A stretch of 64,000 bases of DNA from Ottelia alismoides (GCA_037367405.1 JAZKJV010008265.1:496001-560000), one strand, 5' to 3'. Positions 9,140-20,949 are shown, numbered from the stretch's first letter. The notes: generated by a model from the sequence alone, not told the origin. Translations and numbers: made by a program.

Positions 9140-11596
9140 ATGGCTCCAGGAGGAAAGGGCAAGGGTCAGCAGCCACCCCAACCAGAGGGACAGGCGCCAG
9201 ATCAGAACCAAGTAAATGCACAGTTACTGGCATCTATCCAGGCCATCCAGCAACAGCTGACCGAGCAGGCCCTCACACAGACAGCCTTCCAGGACATGTT
9301 GAATGATATGATGAACCGAGACGATGGAGGAGGAGGCAGAGGCAGAGGAGGCAGGGGAGGAGGAGGTGGGGGTGGAGGCGGAGGAGGTGGACCTGATGAT
9401 GACCTTAAATTACCGCCACCAAAGCCTACCCTTAAAGAAACATATAATCTGGGAGACAGTCAGATGACCGAGTGGATTCTCATTCCACCGGTACACGCTC
9501 ACTTTGAGCTGAAGCCCCAATTCATTGCCTTTCTCCCTGCATTTCATGGAAATACCAGGGAGGAGTCGTACATTCACCTACAGCAATTCTCCTGCATCTG
9601 TCGTACTACTCACTATCCCAATGTCCCTCTGGACATCGTCAAGATGATGGCATTCCCATTTAGCCTACAGGACAAGGCCCTTTATTGGGTCAACCATCTG
9701 GGGAAGGTCGTGACAACCTGGGAGGAGTTGAAGTCCGCATTCCTGCACAAATATTACCCTCTAGGTCGGCTCAAGCAGATGCGAGCCCGTATCAGTAATT
9801 TCTCCCAAGGACCCCATGAGTCGATACATGAAGCGTGGGAGAGATTCACTGACCTGCAGGAGAAGTGTCCCCATCATGATATCCCGAAGACCAGCTTGGT
9901 CCAGCATTTCTTTGGGGGACTGAACATTGAAAGCCAAAGGCTCGTAGACGCAGCATGTGGGGGCTCCCATTTCAACAAGGATGAGGACGTCTCTGGCAGA
10001 TATTTGAAGAAATGGTCGAAGGAGAGGCCGCCCTCTCCTCATCCAAGGCGTATCAGAAGCAGCCCCAGATCCTTCAAAAACAAGTGCACATGGCAGCGTC
10101 CAAGTGAGCAGAGAGAGATGAGAGCTCCAACCTCAGTATCATCGGGGGCTATCTCTCGAAAGTTGATATCATCGAAAAGCGATCACAAGATCTGGAGAGA
10201 CTCGCTGTGATCGAGAAGAGGACCCAGAACTTGGACAAGCTCGATCAGATCAACAAATACCTTGAACTGTTGGTGGGTACCATCAACTCTATTCAGTCGG
10301 CTACACCATCGGAAGCTCCCGCTGAGAAGAAGGACGAGCAGCAACCGCAGCATCAGCCTCAGCCGAGTCAGCAGCCACCGGCAGTCCAGCACGTGTACTA
10401 CGTGCAGGCGCCCGACCAGGGCCCGCCGCAGCAGCAGATGGTCGTGTACCCGCCGGAGTTTCTCTCCGGACCTGATCCAGTCTTCCCACCACCACCCCTG
10501 GTTCAGGAAGTGAACGGGGTATGGGCTAATGATGCACAGCCGACCCGTCCTCAGGGACAACCCCAGGGTCAGCAATTTTCCAATCGGCAATACCACCAAC
10601 CTCAGGGTGGTCCTTTTGGGCAATCCTCTCAGCAGCATCAGCAGTACCAGCAGCCTCCCCAGTTTGCACAACAATGGAGGCAGAATCATCCGTATCAGCA
10701 GCCGCAGTACCGCCACCCACAGTCGTATCATCAGTACGCGGCTGTCCCCTCTCAGCAATACCAGCAGTATCCTCCTTCCTCATACCAACAACTTCAACTT
10801 CCTGCACCACCTCAGAACCACCAGCAACAACCTCCACACCCATCCAACCAACAGCAGCGTGGTCTGCACGCTGAACCATCATAAGTACCCCCTGCGAATC
10901 CCACTATGGATTGTCTGGCCCAACTTGTTAAAGGGCTTGCGGATATGACCCAGCGGCTTGATGACCTGACCGCCACCCGAACTACCATTCCGGCGCAGGT
11001 CGAAGCCAACCCCAACAATTTTAAGAAGAAAGAGCAGGAGCGGTAGGGCCTTGCCTCCGCCTGCTATCAGAAGTGGGGTGAATAAAGAAACAGGTGGATC
11101 GTCATCTTCTGCATCAGTCGTGCCAGCTCCAGGGGCGGGTGAGGAGGAAGAAGAAGGAGAAGCTAGTCCAGCCGTCGTGCGATGTCAGCAGCAACCTCAG
11201 CCAAAAATACAAAAAAATCAGCTAAAACAAAAACAACAAAAAGAAGCTTGTAGCAGAAGCAAAGCCGCGCCAGCATTGGAGGAGCCGCCAGCAGCAGTCG
11301 ATCCCTCGCCAACCGATGGAGCAGACGCTACTCTTTTTGATTGCCCTGCAGCACCAGCATGTCAAGATACAGCTTGTACTCCTTTTTGTAGTTCGGATGT
11401 ACAACATTCTATGGGCGATTATGTTGATGTAAATAAGAACTCTGATTTTCCTGCTAGTGATGTACATATTCCTTTTCCTCATGCAATACAAAAATCCCAA
11501 AAAATTGCAAAACGAAAAAAGGCATTGTCTGATCCAGGTGTTGTGGACATTTTAGATAAATTGACTTTTGAGATTCCCTTGTTAAAGGCCGTGTAA
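9140..11596 (+). pseudogene. gag: Element A gag (broken)
   Basis: Gag capsid/nucleocapsid precursor that would form cytoplasmic virus-like particles. The first in-frame ATG is 9140 (MAPGG). Order: Gln-rich helix (AIQQQLTEQ), a run of ~26 residues dominated by Gly with RG repeats (about 9320-9395), a Retrotrans_gag capsid region (about 9500-9950; HGNTREE, DKALYW, HESIHEAWERF), and a long Gln/Pro/Tyr-rich tail (about 10320-10880) with no CCHC zinc knuckle. The frame shifts from 2 to 1 near 9990. Frame 1 has stops at about 10104, 10882 and 11044. A deletion of roughly 70 bp relative to E near 11040 removes the VTLRSGR region start. The last part returns to frame 2 from 11051 and ends at TAA 11594-11596, where E, D and other copies have Glu. 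Confidence 0.88.
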
Positions 11597-11599
11597 TAC

Positions 11600-12310
11600 A
11601 TGCCAGCTGTGAAGAAAGGACTGAAAGAGGCATGTACTAACAGGCGTCGCTCAGTGCAAGAAAACAGACGCCAGCAAGTCGAGAGGCATGTCCTCACCTT
11701 GGCCACGGTAGCAGCTATTAGCAATCTCCCCCAGAAGAAGCAAGATACAGGAGCACCTCTGATCAGTTGTGAGATTTTTGACCAGGTCTTCGAGTGTACT
11801 CTCCTTGACAGTGGATCTTCTATCAACCTGCTGCCCTCGTCCATAATGCAAGAATTTGGGCTGGGACCGCTCAAGCAGACACGCATGATCCTTCAGTTCG
11901 CTGACCGATCCGTCAAGCGGCCCTGAGGTCTTTAAGAAGACGTGGTTGTTAAAGTGCAGGAAATGAAATTCCCAGCTGACTTTGTAGTCCTTGATATGGA
12001 CTCGCCTGCACCCCTGCTTCAGACCCCTATCATCCTTGGCAGACCATTCCTTCGTACTTCAGGTGTCGTGGTTGATTACGGGTCTGGCACGATTACTTTC
12101 AGCTCGAACACCCAGCGGATCACGATAAACATGAACAGAGAGTCGAATGCCACAACTGATGAGAGACAGGCAGCATCCGAAGCAGACTGTGATTTTATTG
12201 CAGAGATCAGAGATTCATGCTTGTCATTGGACGATCCATGGACCCGAGAAATCCTCACTCTTGAGGAGGACTCGGAAAGCGCAATCAGCATATGCTCTGA
12301 CGATTCATAG
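11600..12310 (+). pseudogene. pol: Element A retropepsin-like protease region (broken)
   Basis: Aspartic protease that would cleave Gag-Pol inside the particle. It is in frame 2, continuous with the end of gag except for nonsense codons. The active-site motif LLDSGSS is at 11807-11821, and the flap and C-terminal motif IILGRPFL is near 12030. TGA at 11924-11926 falls in the conserved KRP(R/K)GL motif seen intact in B, D and E. TAG at 12308-12310 ends an acidic protease-RT linker. All the damage is nonsense, so the reading frame itself is preserved. Confidence 0.88.
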
Positions 12311-12325
12311 GATACAGATCCTCAG

Positions 12326-13615
12326 ATGCAGGCGCATCTACGTGAGCAGTCACTCCAGACCGAACACGATCAGCTTAGCGCAGAACCATTCGGCACATCA
12401 CTGGGATCTCAACAAAATGATGAGGATGGTGAATATCTCAAAGAAGTGCATCCCACCACCAGCATGGTATCTGAAGTGACAGATAGAGTGGACAGGTCAA
12501 AACCAGAACTCAAGACACTTCCGGCAGGCCTAAAGTATGCTTTCCTTACGGGTGAAGGACAGATGTATCCGGTTATCATCAGCAGCAGGCTGACTTCGGA
12601 TCAGGAATCTCGTCTTCTCGAGGTTCTAGAAAAGAACCGCAAGGCACTTGGTTGGAGCGTATCAGACCTCCAAGGGATAAATCCAGCCTTGTGTTCACAC
12701 CACATCTATCTAGAAGAAGATGCCAAGCCGTCCCACGAATTCAAAAGAAGGCTAAACCCTAACCTTCGGGACGTCGTTATGAAGGAGATAACGAAATGGT
12801 GTGACGCAGGCTTTATCTATCCCATCTCCGACTCAAAATGGGTAAGCCCACTGCATGTAGTTCCGAAGAAATCAGGGCTTACCGTGGTCATAAATGAAAA
12901 AGGAGAGGAAATTTCTACTCGGGTACCAACCTCCTGGCGGGTGTGTGTTGACTACCGCCGTCTTAATGCAGCAACCAAGAAGGACCACTTTCCCTTGCCA
13001 TTCATTGATCAAGTTCTAGAAAGATTAGCAGGCAAGGAGTTCTTCTGCTTTCTGGATGGGTATTTCGGGTACAACCAAGTGGCGATCGCCCCTGAGGATC
13101 AAGAGAAGACTACCTTCACTTGCCTGTTCGGCACCTACGTCTTCAAGAGAATTCCCTTTGGTTTGTGCAATGCACCTGCAACCTTCCAAAGATGCATGTT
13201 AGCAGTCTTCGTCGAGATGGTAGGCAGTTTTCTCGAGGTGTTCATGGACGATTTCTCTGTCTATGGTGATAGTTTTGATTCTTGTCTTGAGCACCTAGAC
13301 AGAGTGCTTCAGAAGTGCCGAGAAGTCAATCTAGTACTTTCATGGGAAAAGAGCCACTTTATGGTCACAGAAGGTATTGTGCTGGGTCACGTCGTTTCCA
13401 AACGTGGCATGGAAGTCGACCCGACAAAGGTGGATGTCATTTCAAATCACCAGCCACCTCAGACCGTGAAGAATGTGAGGTCATTCCTGGGGCATGTGGG
13501 ATTCTACAGGCGATTCATCAAGGATTTCAGCCGTATTGCTCGACCTCTGACAGAGCTTTTGTGCAAGGAAACTGAGTTCATTGTTGATCAGCAGGTTCTC
13601 CTTTCCTTCAATTAG
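12326..13615 (+). pseudogene. pol: Element A reverse transcriptase
   Basis: RNA-dependent DNA polymerase that would copy element RNA to cDNA from the tRNA-Asp primer. A 429-codon open stretch lies in the same frame as protease. Visible motifs: HHIYLEEDAKP (about residues 125-135), SDSKWVSPLHVVPKKSG (168-184), [11 protein letters not shown] (204-214), [11 protein letters not shown] (219-229), catalytic FLDGY (Asp244), [14 protein letters not shown] and the catalytic box FMDD (306-309), all intact. TAG at 13613 separates it from RNase H with no change of frame. Gly-Tyr-Phe-Gly replaces the usual Gly-Tyr-Ser-Gly after the first catalytic Asp. Confidence 0.92.
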
Positions 13616-15475
13616 TTGAAGGAGCTTATCACTCAGGCTCCAATCTTACAGCCGCCCGACTGGACTATTCCTTTTCAAATAATGACCGATGCGTCAGACT
13701 TTGCAGTCGGGGCTGTTCTTGGGCAAAGGAAAGACAGAGCGCCCTACGCCATTCACTATGCCAGCAGAACATTAGACAAAGCACAAAGAAATTATACAGT
13801 GACAGAGAAAGAATTGCTGGCTGTGGTTTTTGCCCTCGAGAAGTTCAGATCCTATTTGCTTGGATCGAAAGTCACAATTTTCACAGACCGCTCTGCTATC
13901 CGATACCTACAGCAGAAGAAGGATACCAAGCCAAGACTGATTCGTTGGATCCTTCTCCTCCAGGAATTCGATTTGGAAATTAAGGACAAGCCTGGAGTCC
14001 AGAATGTGGTAGCAGACCATCTCTCCAGAATAGAGCAACATGAGTCTCCTCTGAACAGTGCACCCATCACAGAAACCTTCCCTGACGAAGCCATCCTAGT
14101 AGTGGATTCTCTTCCTTGGTATGCAGATATAGTCAACTACCTCGCCTCTGGGGTAACACCAGCGGATTGGACGAAAAATCAGAAGAACAAATTCATGTCG
14201 ACCATCCGATTCTACCAATGGGAGGATCCTCTTCTATTCAGGGAAGGAGCGGACTGCATTTGGCGCAGGTGCATCCCTCAGACGGAGCAATTTAGTGTCC
14301 TCGAGCATTGTTACTCGCTCGAATCTGGTGGACACCACTCTGGAGATCGGACGGCAGCCAAAGTACTTCAGTGTGGCTTCTGGTGGCCCACTTTATTCAA
14401 GGATGCAGCTGAATTTGTTAAGCGATGTACTGACTGTCAGAGACTGAAAGGTACACTTACTACCAAAGATTCAATGCCCCTGAAAATCATTCAGATAGCA
14501 GACGTTTTCGATGCATGGGGCATTGACTTTATGGGACCTTTCCCTAACAGTCAAGGTTTTGAGCACATCCTTCTTGCTGTCGACTACGTGAGTCGTTGGG
14601 TTGAAGCTATCCCCGCTCGAGCCGCTAACAATCGAACAGTATGCCAGTTTCTAAAGAAGAACATCATTTCGCGGTTCAGGATACCGAAAATTCTCATATC
14701 AGACGGGGGTAGCCACTTCATTAACAAAGAGGTCAAGAAGTTAACAAAGGAGTACGGCATCGACCATCGTGTCGCATCTCCTTATCATCCTCAGACCAAT
14801 GGCATGGCGGAGCTATCAAATAGAGAAATCAAGACTATCCTGCAGAAACTTGTTAGGCCAAACAGGAAGGACTGGTCTCAACTCTTGGACTCGGTCCTAT
14901 GGGCTTACCGAACCGCCTACAAGTCTCCTTTGGGCATGTCGCCCTATCGTCTTATATATGGAAAACCGTGCCATCTGCCCGTGGAATTAATTCACAAGTC
15001 TCTTTGGGCAATCAACAGTTGCAATTTAGACTCACGCAAAAGTGGTCAGAAAAGAAAAGACGATCTGAACAGGCTATTGGAATTCTGAGATTATGCATAC
15101 GATAACACCTTTATGTACAAGGAGAAGGTGAAACGCTGGCATGACCGGCACATCAGACGAAAGACCTTTGACGTTGGACAGAAAGTGTGGTTATTCGATG
15201 CAAAGTTGCGGATATTTCCAGGCAAATTAAAGAGTAAGTGGACAGGGCCATTTCGAGTTTGTGAAGTGCATGACAATGGAAGCATTGCTATATCAGAATT
15301 GTACCCTGACGCATAGCCCTTCGTCGTCAACGGCCAACTCCTGAAGCCTTACTTAGAACCAGATGCATTTTTGGCCGTTGTTGACTATATCCAGCTCGTG
15401 CAACATGATGACATCTCCACAGCTACTGCAGCATCAGAGGATTCAGACGATGTACTCAAAAAACTGTTTATCTGA
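13616..15475 (+). pseudogene. pol: Element A RNase H and integrase
   Basis: RNase H removes template RNA; integrase inserts the cDNA. Still frame 2. RNase H shows [30 protein letters not shown] and [10 protein letters not shown] (His to Arg after the third catalytic Asp). Then come the linker [10 protein letters not shown] and the integrase zinc-binding region ending TDCQ (about 14300-14450). The DDE core has GIDFMGPF (14521 on), SDGGSHF (about 14700) and [15 protein letters not shown] (about 14800), and the Athila signature [10 protein letters not shown] follows. Stops are TGA 15086-15088 and TAG 15314-15316. The open frame continues with VNGQLLKP to a final TGA at 15473-15475. There is no chromodomain. 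Confidence 0.92.
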
Positions 15476-15556
15476 TTGTCTTCTTTTCTTCTTTTCTCCT
15501 TTTCCTTTTCTAATTTCTTTTTCTATCTAAAAGGTGTTGCCCTTGTAGACAGTTTT
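15476..15556 (+). other. Pyrimidine-rich spacer after element A pol
   Basis: A run of about 60 bases rich in TTCTTTTC-type sequence follows the pol stop and leads into the hairpin array. B has a weaker T-rich stretch at the same place (about 29330-29395). Confidence 0.5.
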
Positions 15557-15916
15557 CTATACTTAGGACGTACTTTGTCCTAAGTATAGGGGGGATGTGC
15601 ACCCCGAGTTTTTCATGTCAGTATGATCCTCTCCATCGTCTCCTCTTCTTGTCTATACTTAGGAGTATCTTACCCTAAGTATAGGGGGAGACAATCTGAG
15701 TACGATTTATGTATTCCCACCCTTGACCCTCCCTGCTTTTTGTACAATCTGCTATACTTAGGATTATTTGATCCTAAGTATAGGGGGGACGGTCAACTTC
15801 TCATTCATTCATTTCATTCATATTTATTCTTTAGACTTGTCTATACTTAGTACGAGTTATGTCTCTACTTTTCTCTTCGATCTATGAGGGCATAGCTCTA
15901 GCTAAGTATAGGGGGG
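15557..15916 (+). repeat. Element A array of four PPT-like hairpins
   Basis: Four inverted repeats with 5' arm CTATACTTAGG and 3' arm CCTAAGTATAG, each followed directly by a G-run: 15557-15594, 15653-15688, 15752-15788 and 15841-15916. The first three have short loops. The fourth has a long interior with a second pairing (GAGTTATGTC with GGCATAGCTC). Spacers between hairpins are unrelated, so selection or repeated copying acted on the hairpin, not on a larger unit. The 3' arm plus G-run equals the PPT before the 3' LTR (AAGTATAGGGGGG, 18203-18215). Element B has the same array. Function is unknown; extra plus-strand priming sites are one reading. Confidence 0.8.
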
Positions 15917-18180
15917 TCGTATATACCATGTATATACTATAAGCCATTACTCATACTGAAAAATAAAACATCAATTCAATCTAAAAAGCTATAAGTAACT
16001 CTATAATAATAAAAGATGATTGTGAGCTCCTCAGGCTCATTGTACTTATATTGATTATTAAGTCAGGAAAAAGGTTTTGTGAAAGAAAGTTTCTTTGAAA
16101 AACCTTGTGAAAATTGTTTGAAAATAGTTTGTACAAGTATTCAACCTTTGAAAAATCAGTTTTGTGTGTAAAATTTTTTTTCTTTGCGTGAAATCAAAAT
16201 GTATGAAAATCAGTGTGCAAATGATTGTAAAAATTTGATTGTCAAAATTGTTTTGAAAAACCTATCTATGCTGTGTAAAACCTTGGTAAAATCATTTTCA
16301 AAGACGTGTACATATTTGCAAAATTATTTTGGACTAGAGTTCTCAAAATTCTTTTGAAAAGGATTCTCGAAATAAGTCTGAGGAGTCTACACAAAAATCT
16401 CTCATTTGTAAATAAGGAATAATCACAACTAAAACTTATAAAAACCCTATTGAATACCAGAACCGTTTTTCTTCTTTTGTATATACTGATTAATAACGCT
16501 AGACACCTATACAGTATGATTTGAAAACTAGTGTGACCTGTTTTGAAAAATTTGCTGTGAAATATTTTCAACTTGTGTAAAATTGTTTGGATTGCAAAAC
16601 TTTTCTTTGTATGAAATAAAGGATTTGAAAAACCTATGTGCAAATGTTTTGAAAAATGTTTGTCAAAATCATTGCGAAAAATGTATATATAGTGTGAAAA
16701 AGCTTTGCAAAAATAGTTTTCAAATGTGTGTAAATAACTGCAAAAACTATCGTGTACTATAGTCTGCAAAATTATTTTCAAAACTAGATCTGAAGAATAA
16801 GAGCACTAATACAAAGACTTGTAAATCAGAAATAAGATGCATAAAATTCTTTCTGGACAACTGAAATAAACTACTTCATTAAAACCTGTAGAGTCTTTAT
16901 AAATCCATACATTTTGGAAATAAGGCGGTACGCCCGTGTAAATATTTGTGTATACCTTTGTATGTGTCAAGCTTTCTACTTTCAAAAGATTCTTTGTGTA
17001 AAAAGATTCTGGGATTCTTTTAAATTCTTTGTGAAAAATTGCATCATTCATTGTGCATAGCATAAGCATACCATTCATATTCTTTTTGAGTGAGCTTGAT
17101 GATTGAATCGGTCCAATAAAGTCTCAAATTGGAGCTTGGTTAGACCTTACCGCACCTAACTGCACTGGAACCTTATGGGAACTAGGTTTAAGGTACTTCA
17201 GGTCTATGCAGACTTAATTCTTTGAGAAATCAGGGCTGGGTTCAAGTCACCTCAACTGACTAACTAGAACATTTCGAGACACACGCATGACTCGTGCCGA
17301 CCGTGACCTAACTTGGACACTTGCACCTTTCACTTGGCTTAACTCAGTTGGAGTGGTGAGGGGGTTGGATTTGCCAGTCTGAGACGCACACGGGTCGAAA
17401 CATTCATCCTTGTCTAGGGAGGGAAGTGCACCCCAACCTGGTCCAATAGCCATGAGGTCTAAAGACAGGAGATTGTGGGTTGCGATAAAGCTTCAAAAGA
17501 GGGATAGTCTACTGGCTCAAGAGGAAAAACCCCTTATGTAAATGCTGCTGTGAATAGTATGTTGAAAAAAAATGGTCAGGCCTGTACAAAAATAAAATGC
17601 CTGCAAAGTATGTACAAAGTCAATAAGCAAGCTTGAGTTCCAAAGTCAAATATGTGAGCCTGCAGCTGGATGACTTGACTACACTGGTCTTGCATCCCAG
17701 GATAGGTAGCTACACTGGCTACTGTCCATTCTTCTCTTCACCCCCTCCTCTTGAGCTGGTTGCCACTTGAACTTAGAAGGGAATACCCTGCTCCTCGAGG
17801 AAAGAGTTGCTGGATTGGGGAATCATTGGGTTGTCATTCTGGAGAAGTCAGTTCCTTTTTCATCCTAGTTGGGGAGAGCCGCTATCACTTACACTGTACA
17901 AGTCAGCTTCATAGTTATAAGGGTTTGTGTATGATGTAGATCAGTTCTGACCAGGCTATTGAGGTGAGTTGAACCGAGTTCTGTGACTATCGAAGGCTGT
18001 TTTATTTTAGAGCTGGTTCCCGACTAGGATCCACACACATTTACACCCAAGGTCTGACAGGAGCTCCAAATTCAGATTTTATAAAGACATGCATTGCACT
18101 GAAAGCACCCCTATTCACTCTATCCTTCTTTAATTCTCCTTTTTCTTTTCTTTATTCTTTTTGTACTTATTGCATAAGTG
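15917..18180 (+). other. Element A 3' noncoding region
   Basis: About 2.3 kb without ORFs of interest, between hairpin array and PPT. The first kilobase is an A/T-rich diverged duplication (next entry). The rest (17080-18180) is collinear with B's 30400-31480, sharing GGAGCTTGG-TTAGACC and GACTTAATTCTTTG stretches and an AAAGCTTC-containing block. That supports common descent of the 3' ends of A and B. Athila elements often carry an env-like ORF here; none is visible. Confidence 0.7.
16150..16930 (+). repeat. Diverged ~400-bp tandem duplication in element A 3' region
   Basis: Roughly 16150-16545 and 16560-16930 share the same order of words: GTGTAAAAT, TTTCTTTG-GTGAAAT, TGTGCAAATG, TTGTCAAAAT, GTGTAAA-CTTTG, CAAAATTATTTT, then ...GTAAAT-AGGAATAA. 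Copies differ by many substitutions and indels, so this is an old duplication. The exact borders were judged by eye. Confidence 0.5.
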
Positions 18181-18215
18181 TTTGCTAGGGACTAGCAAAG
18201 GCAAGTATAGGGGGG
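18181..18215 (+). promoter_or_regulatory. Element A pre-PPT hairpin and polypurine tract
   Basis: TTTGCTAG (18181-18188), loop GGA, CTAGCAAA (18192-18199), then AGTATAGGGGGG ending at 18215, immediately before the TGATG of the 3' LTR. The PPT primes plus-strand DNA. The hairpin with GGGACTAGCAA is shared with B (31481-31500) and, on the minus strand, D (47504-47522). Confidence 0.85.
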
Positions 18216-20949
18216 TGATGAATCTCCATTTCATCACCTTTATTCTATCATTTTGGCCTCAAAAACCCCAGCAAATGCATGTAAATAGCATCAAATTGTA
18301 CATAATAGCATTCATCATTCATTGTATTAATTATACATTAAATACTTTGCTTAATGCCAAAATTATAGAATAAAGAGAAGAAAAGAAAAAGGAACAAAAT
18401 ATTGAAGATATTTTATGATCCAAACCCCGAGACCAAGGCCAGCATGGAATTGGTCGACAAGGAATAAAGTAGGGGGAGATAAGGGCCAGTATACAATAAA
18501 TACCTCATTTATTTATTCATTTGTTTATGTATTTTTGACACCATTTTGTACATAATTATTTATTCATCAAATAAAGAAACTTTGTTCATGAAAGTTGTAG
18601 ATAATAATGTAAATAAAAATACAAAATTGAGTTTGTGTAAAAATAATACTCAGTGTACATTTTATACACAGAATAAAAAGCCAAAATATCAACTTCACAG
18701 ACCCATATCTTGCAAATAAAAACTCCAAACCACCCAAACTCAACTTTGATTGTATATAGCTTTCCAAGAACTATTTAATAAAATTGTTTTCATAATTTTT
18801 GGAGTCCATATGCAAAAATTAGGTTTTTGGCCCTCATTGTGCAGCCTGCCTGATTAAAATATTCCATTTATTCATTATTCATTATTGTAGAAAATTTATA
18901 TTTTTAGAATTTTATAAATAATGTATAGAATACATGTACATATTAAAATTAAAAGAAAACTAAAAAGAATTTCTAAAATAAAATAAGTTTATGTAATACA
19001 TAGGTAAAATACCTATGTTAAGAATGTACATAAATAAAAGGGGATTTTATTATTTTATTATTTTATTATTTTATTCATTTATACTTTTGTAATAATGTCT
19101 ATATTATATATAACTTATTAAAAATACAAATCCAAAATAAAAAAACAAATAAAATTCATTAAATAAATAAAATGTATATAATATATAGGTAAAATACCTA
19201 TAAGTATACTTACATATGCATATACCTATTTATTTAAAAATGTAAATAAACTCCTAAAAATTAAATAAAAATACCTTTATACTCACAAAAATAAATTATA
19301 AATTTATAAAATAAGCCAATAAAATACTAAAAGAAAATAAACAAACTAAAAATAAAATACACAAAAATACATGTAAATACATACATATACACATGATTAA
19401 ATCAAAAATATAATAAAACACTTCGAAAAATTCAATAAAAATCAAAATAAATACTACATAAAAAATACACATTTTTTATGTTTTAAGAAAATTCTAATAA
19501 AATCATTTACTATGGTAAATAAATCAATTTAGACTCAAATTTCTTGTTTTGCCTTTTAGCGGCTGACGTGGACCAATGGGACGTCGGCCTTCGTTGACCC
19601 CCTGGTCAACTGTCCCATCCCAGCTCTGGCGTCTCTGAACTATCTTTTCCCCGATTTTCATACCTTTTTTACGGCCATCCCGTCCATCGATCGAGCTCGC
19701 TTCCTTCACAAGAATTTCTCTCTGATCATCCATGATACCCGCCAATAACTTGGATCAATTGGATACTCATTGGATCATGCAATAATCGCCGGTCAATAAG
19801 GCACGTTGCCAATGTCTATAAATAAGAAGCTCCGCCCCCTTTCACAAATTTGGCCAATTTTAATCCAACCTAAAGCCTTGATTTCATTCCTGGAACGTTC
19901 CTCGTGACAGGGGGAGTGCTCCAGTGCCTCGAATCGGCCGGAGGAAGGAGAATTTTGTCGCGGCGGAGATCCGGCGTCCGCCCTGCTCCCTGGTGGCCCC
20001 AAGGTATAAGAGTTGTCCTTTTTATGCATTTTAGTTAGTTTTTAATGTTAGTTTTTAATTCCAGTAGTTAATTTAGTCCTTAGTTGTTCGGCTTAGCGTA
20101 AAATCAAAAATTTGAAGTTCGCCGGAACTCCGCTCCGGCGACTTCTTCACTGTGAACCCGACCGTGTTCGACCGCCTTGCGCACCCCATTTCATACCCCA
20201 TCGTTTTCTCCATCGATCGCACCCATTTGCTCAACCCAGGACCCCTGGTCTTGGCGAATCGGGGATCCACCTCCGCCGTACGCCGGAGCCCCTCCGCCTC
20301 GCTCCATTTCGTTGCGAAGCTTCAAAACCCCGGGTCGAGGAGGTAGCCCTCGCTCCCCCGGTTCTTCCTGTGCAGGTACAACGAGGAATGGAGCCCATCT
20401 AGGCTTGCATCGAACCATGAAGAGGTTCCTGGAGGTCCTGTGCTTCATCGACCTCGTCCGAACGACTCGGACCTCCATGAGCCATGAGAGAACCATCAGA
20501 CGACGAGGAAGCCTCCCAGCTACGTCCAGAGCACTTCAGATGCGAGGGAGGTGCCCGGAGGAGCCCGAGCTACTCGATCGAAGCTCGCCGGGGGCGAGCT
20601 TCTTCCCTGTTCTTCCAAACACCTCCAGCGCCGTCGGATCAGGAGGCGAGGCCCAGATTGAAAGACAGTCGTCCGATGAAGACACGCGCCAACCGTCAGA
20701 TCCACGAGGAGCTTCTAATCCGAACCCTTCATCGACGAACCGGTACCCGCCGTCAGATGGGCGACACGTGGATAAGTGGCGCACCCAGCACCGTAGGATG
20801 AAGCGCCTTAGGGGGTAAACTTCAAACACCTCCCCCCCACCTTTTTGTATTTAGAGTTTAATACCAAAAATAATTAGTTATGTTGTAAATAAACTGTATA
20901 AATTGCTGAAGGCCCCCCTGATATTTTTATATTTGTGTATTAGTCCCTC

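Noticed and set aside
13850..14140. Antisense ORF over A's RNase H (minus strand 13852-14136)
   Set aside because: Shadow of the real coding strand, which has all catalytic motifs.
15557..15916. Hairpin array as a CRISPR or satellite array
   Set aside because: Spacing is irregular, the repeats are palindromic and end in a G-run equal to the PPT, and the context is a plant retrotransposon.
15476..18215. env-like third ORF expected for Athila elements
   Set aside because: Searched all frames between pol and PPT in A (and 29308-31517 in B, 47487-49122 in D). No ORF with a signal peptide, transmembrane segment or useful length; the 171-codon minus-strand ORF at 16266-16781 is an artefact of AT-rich repeats.
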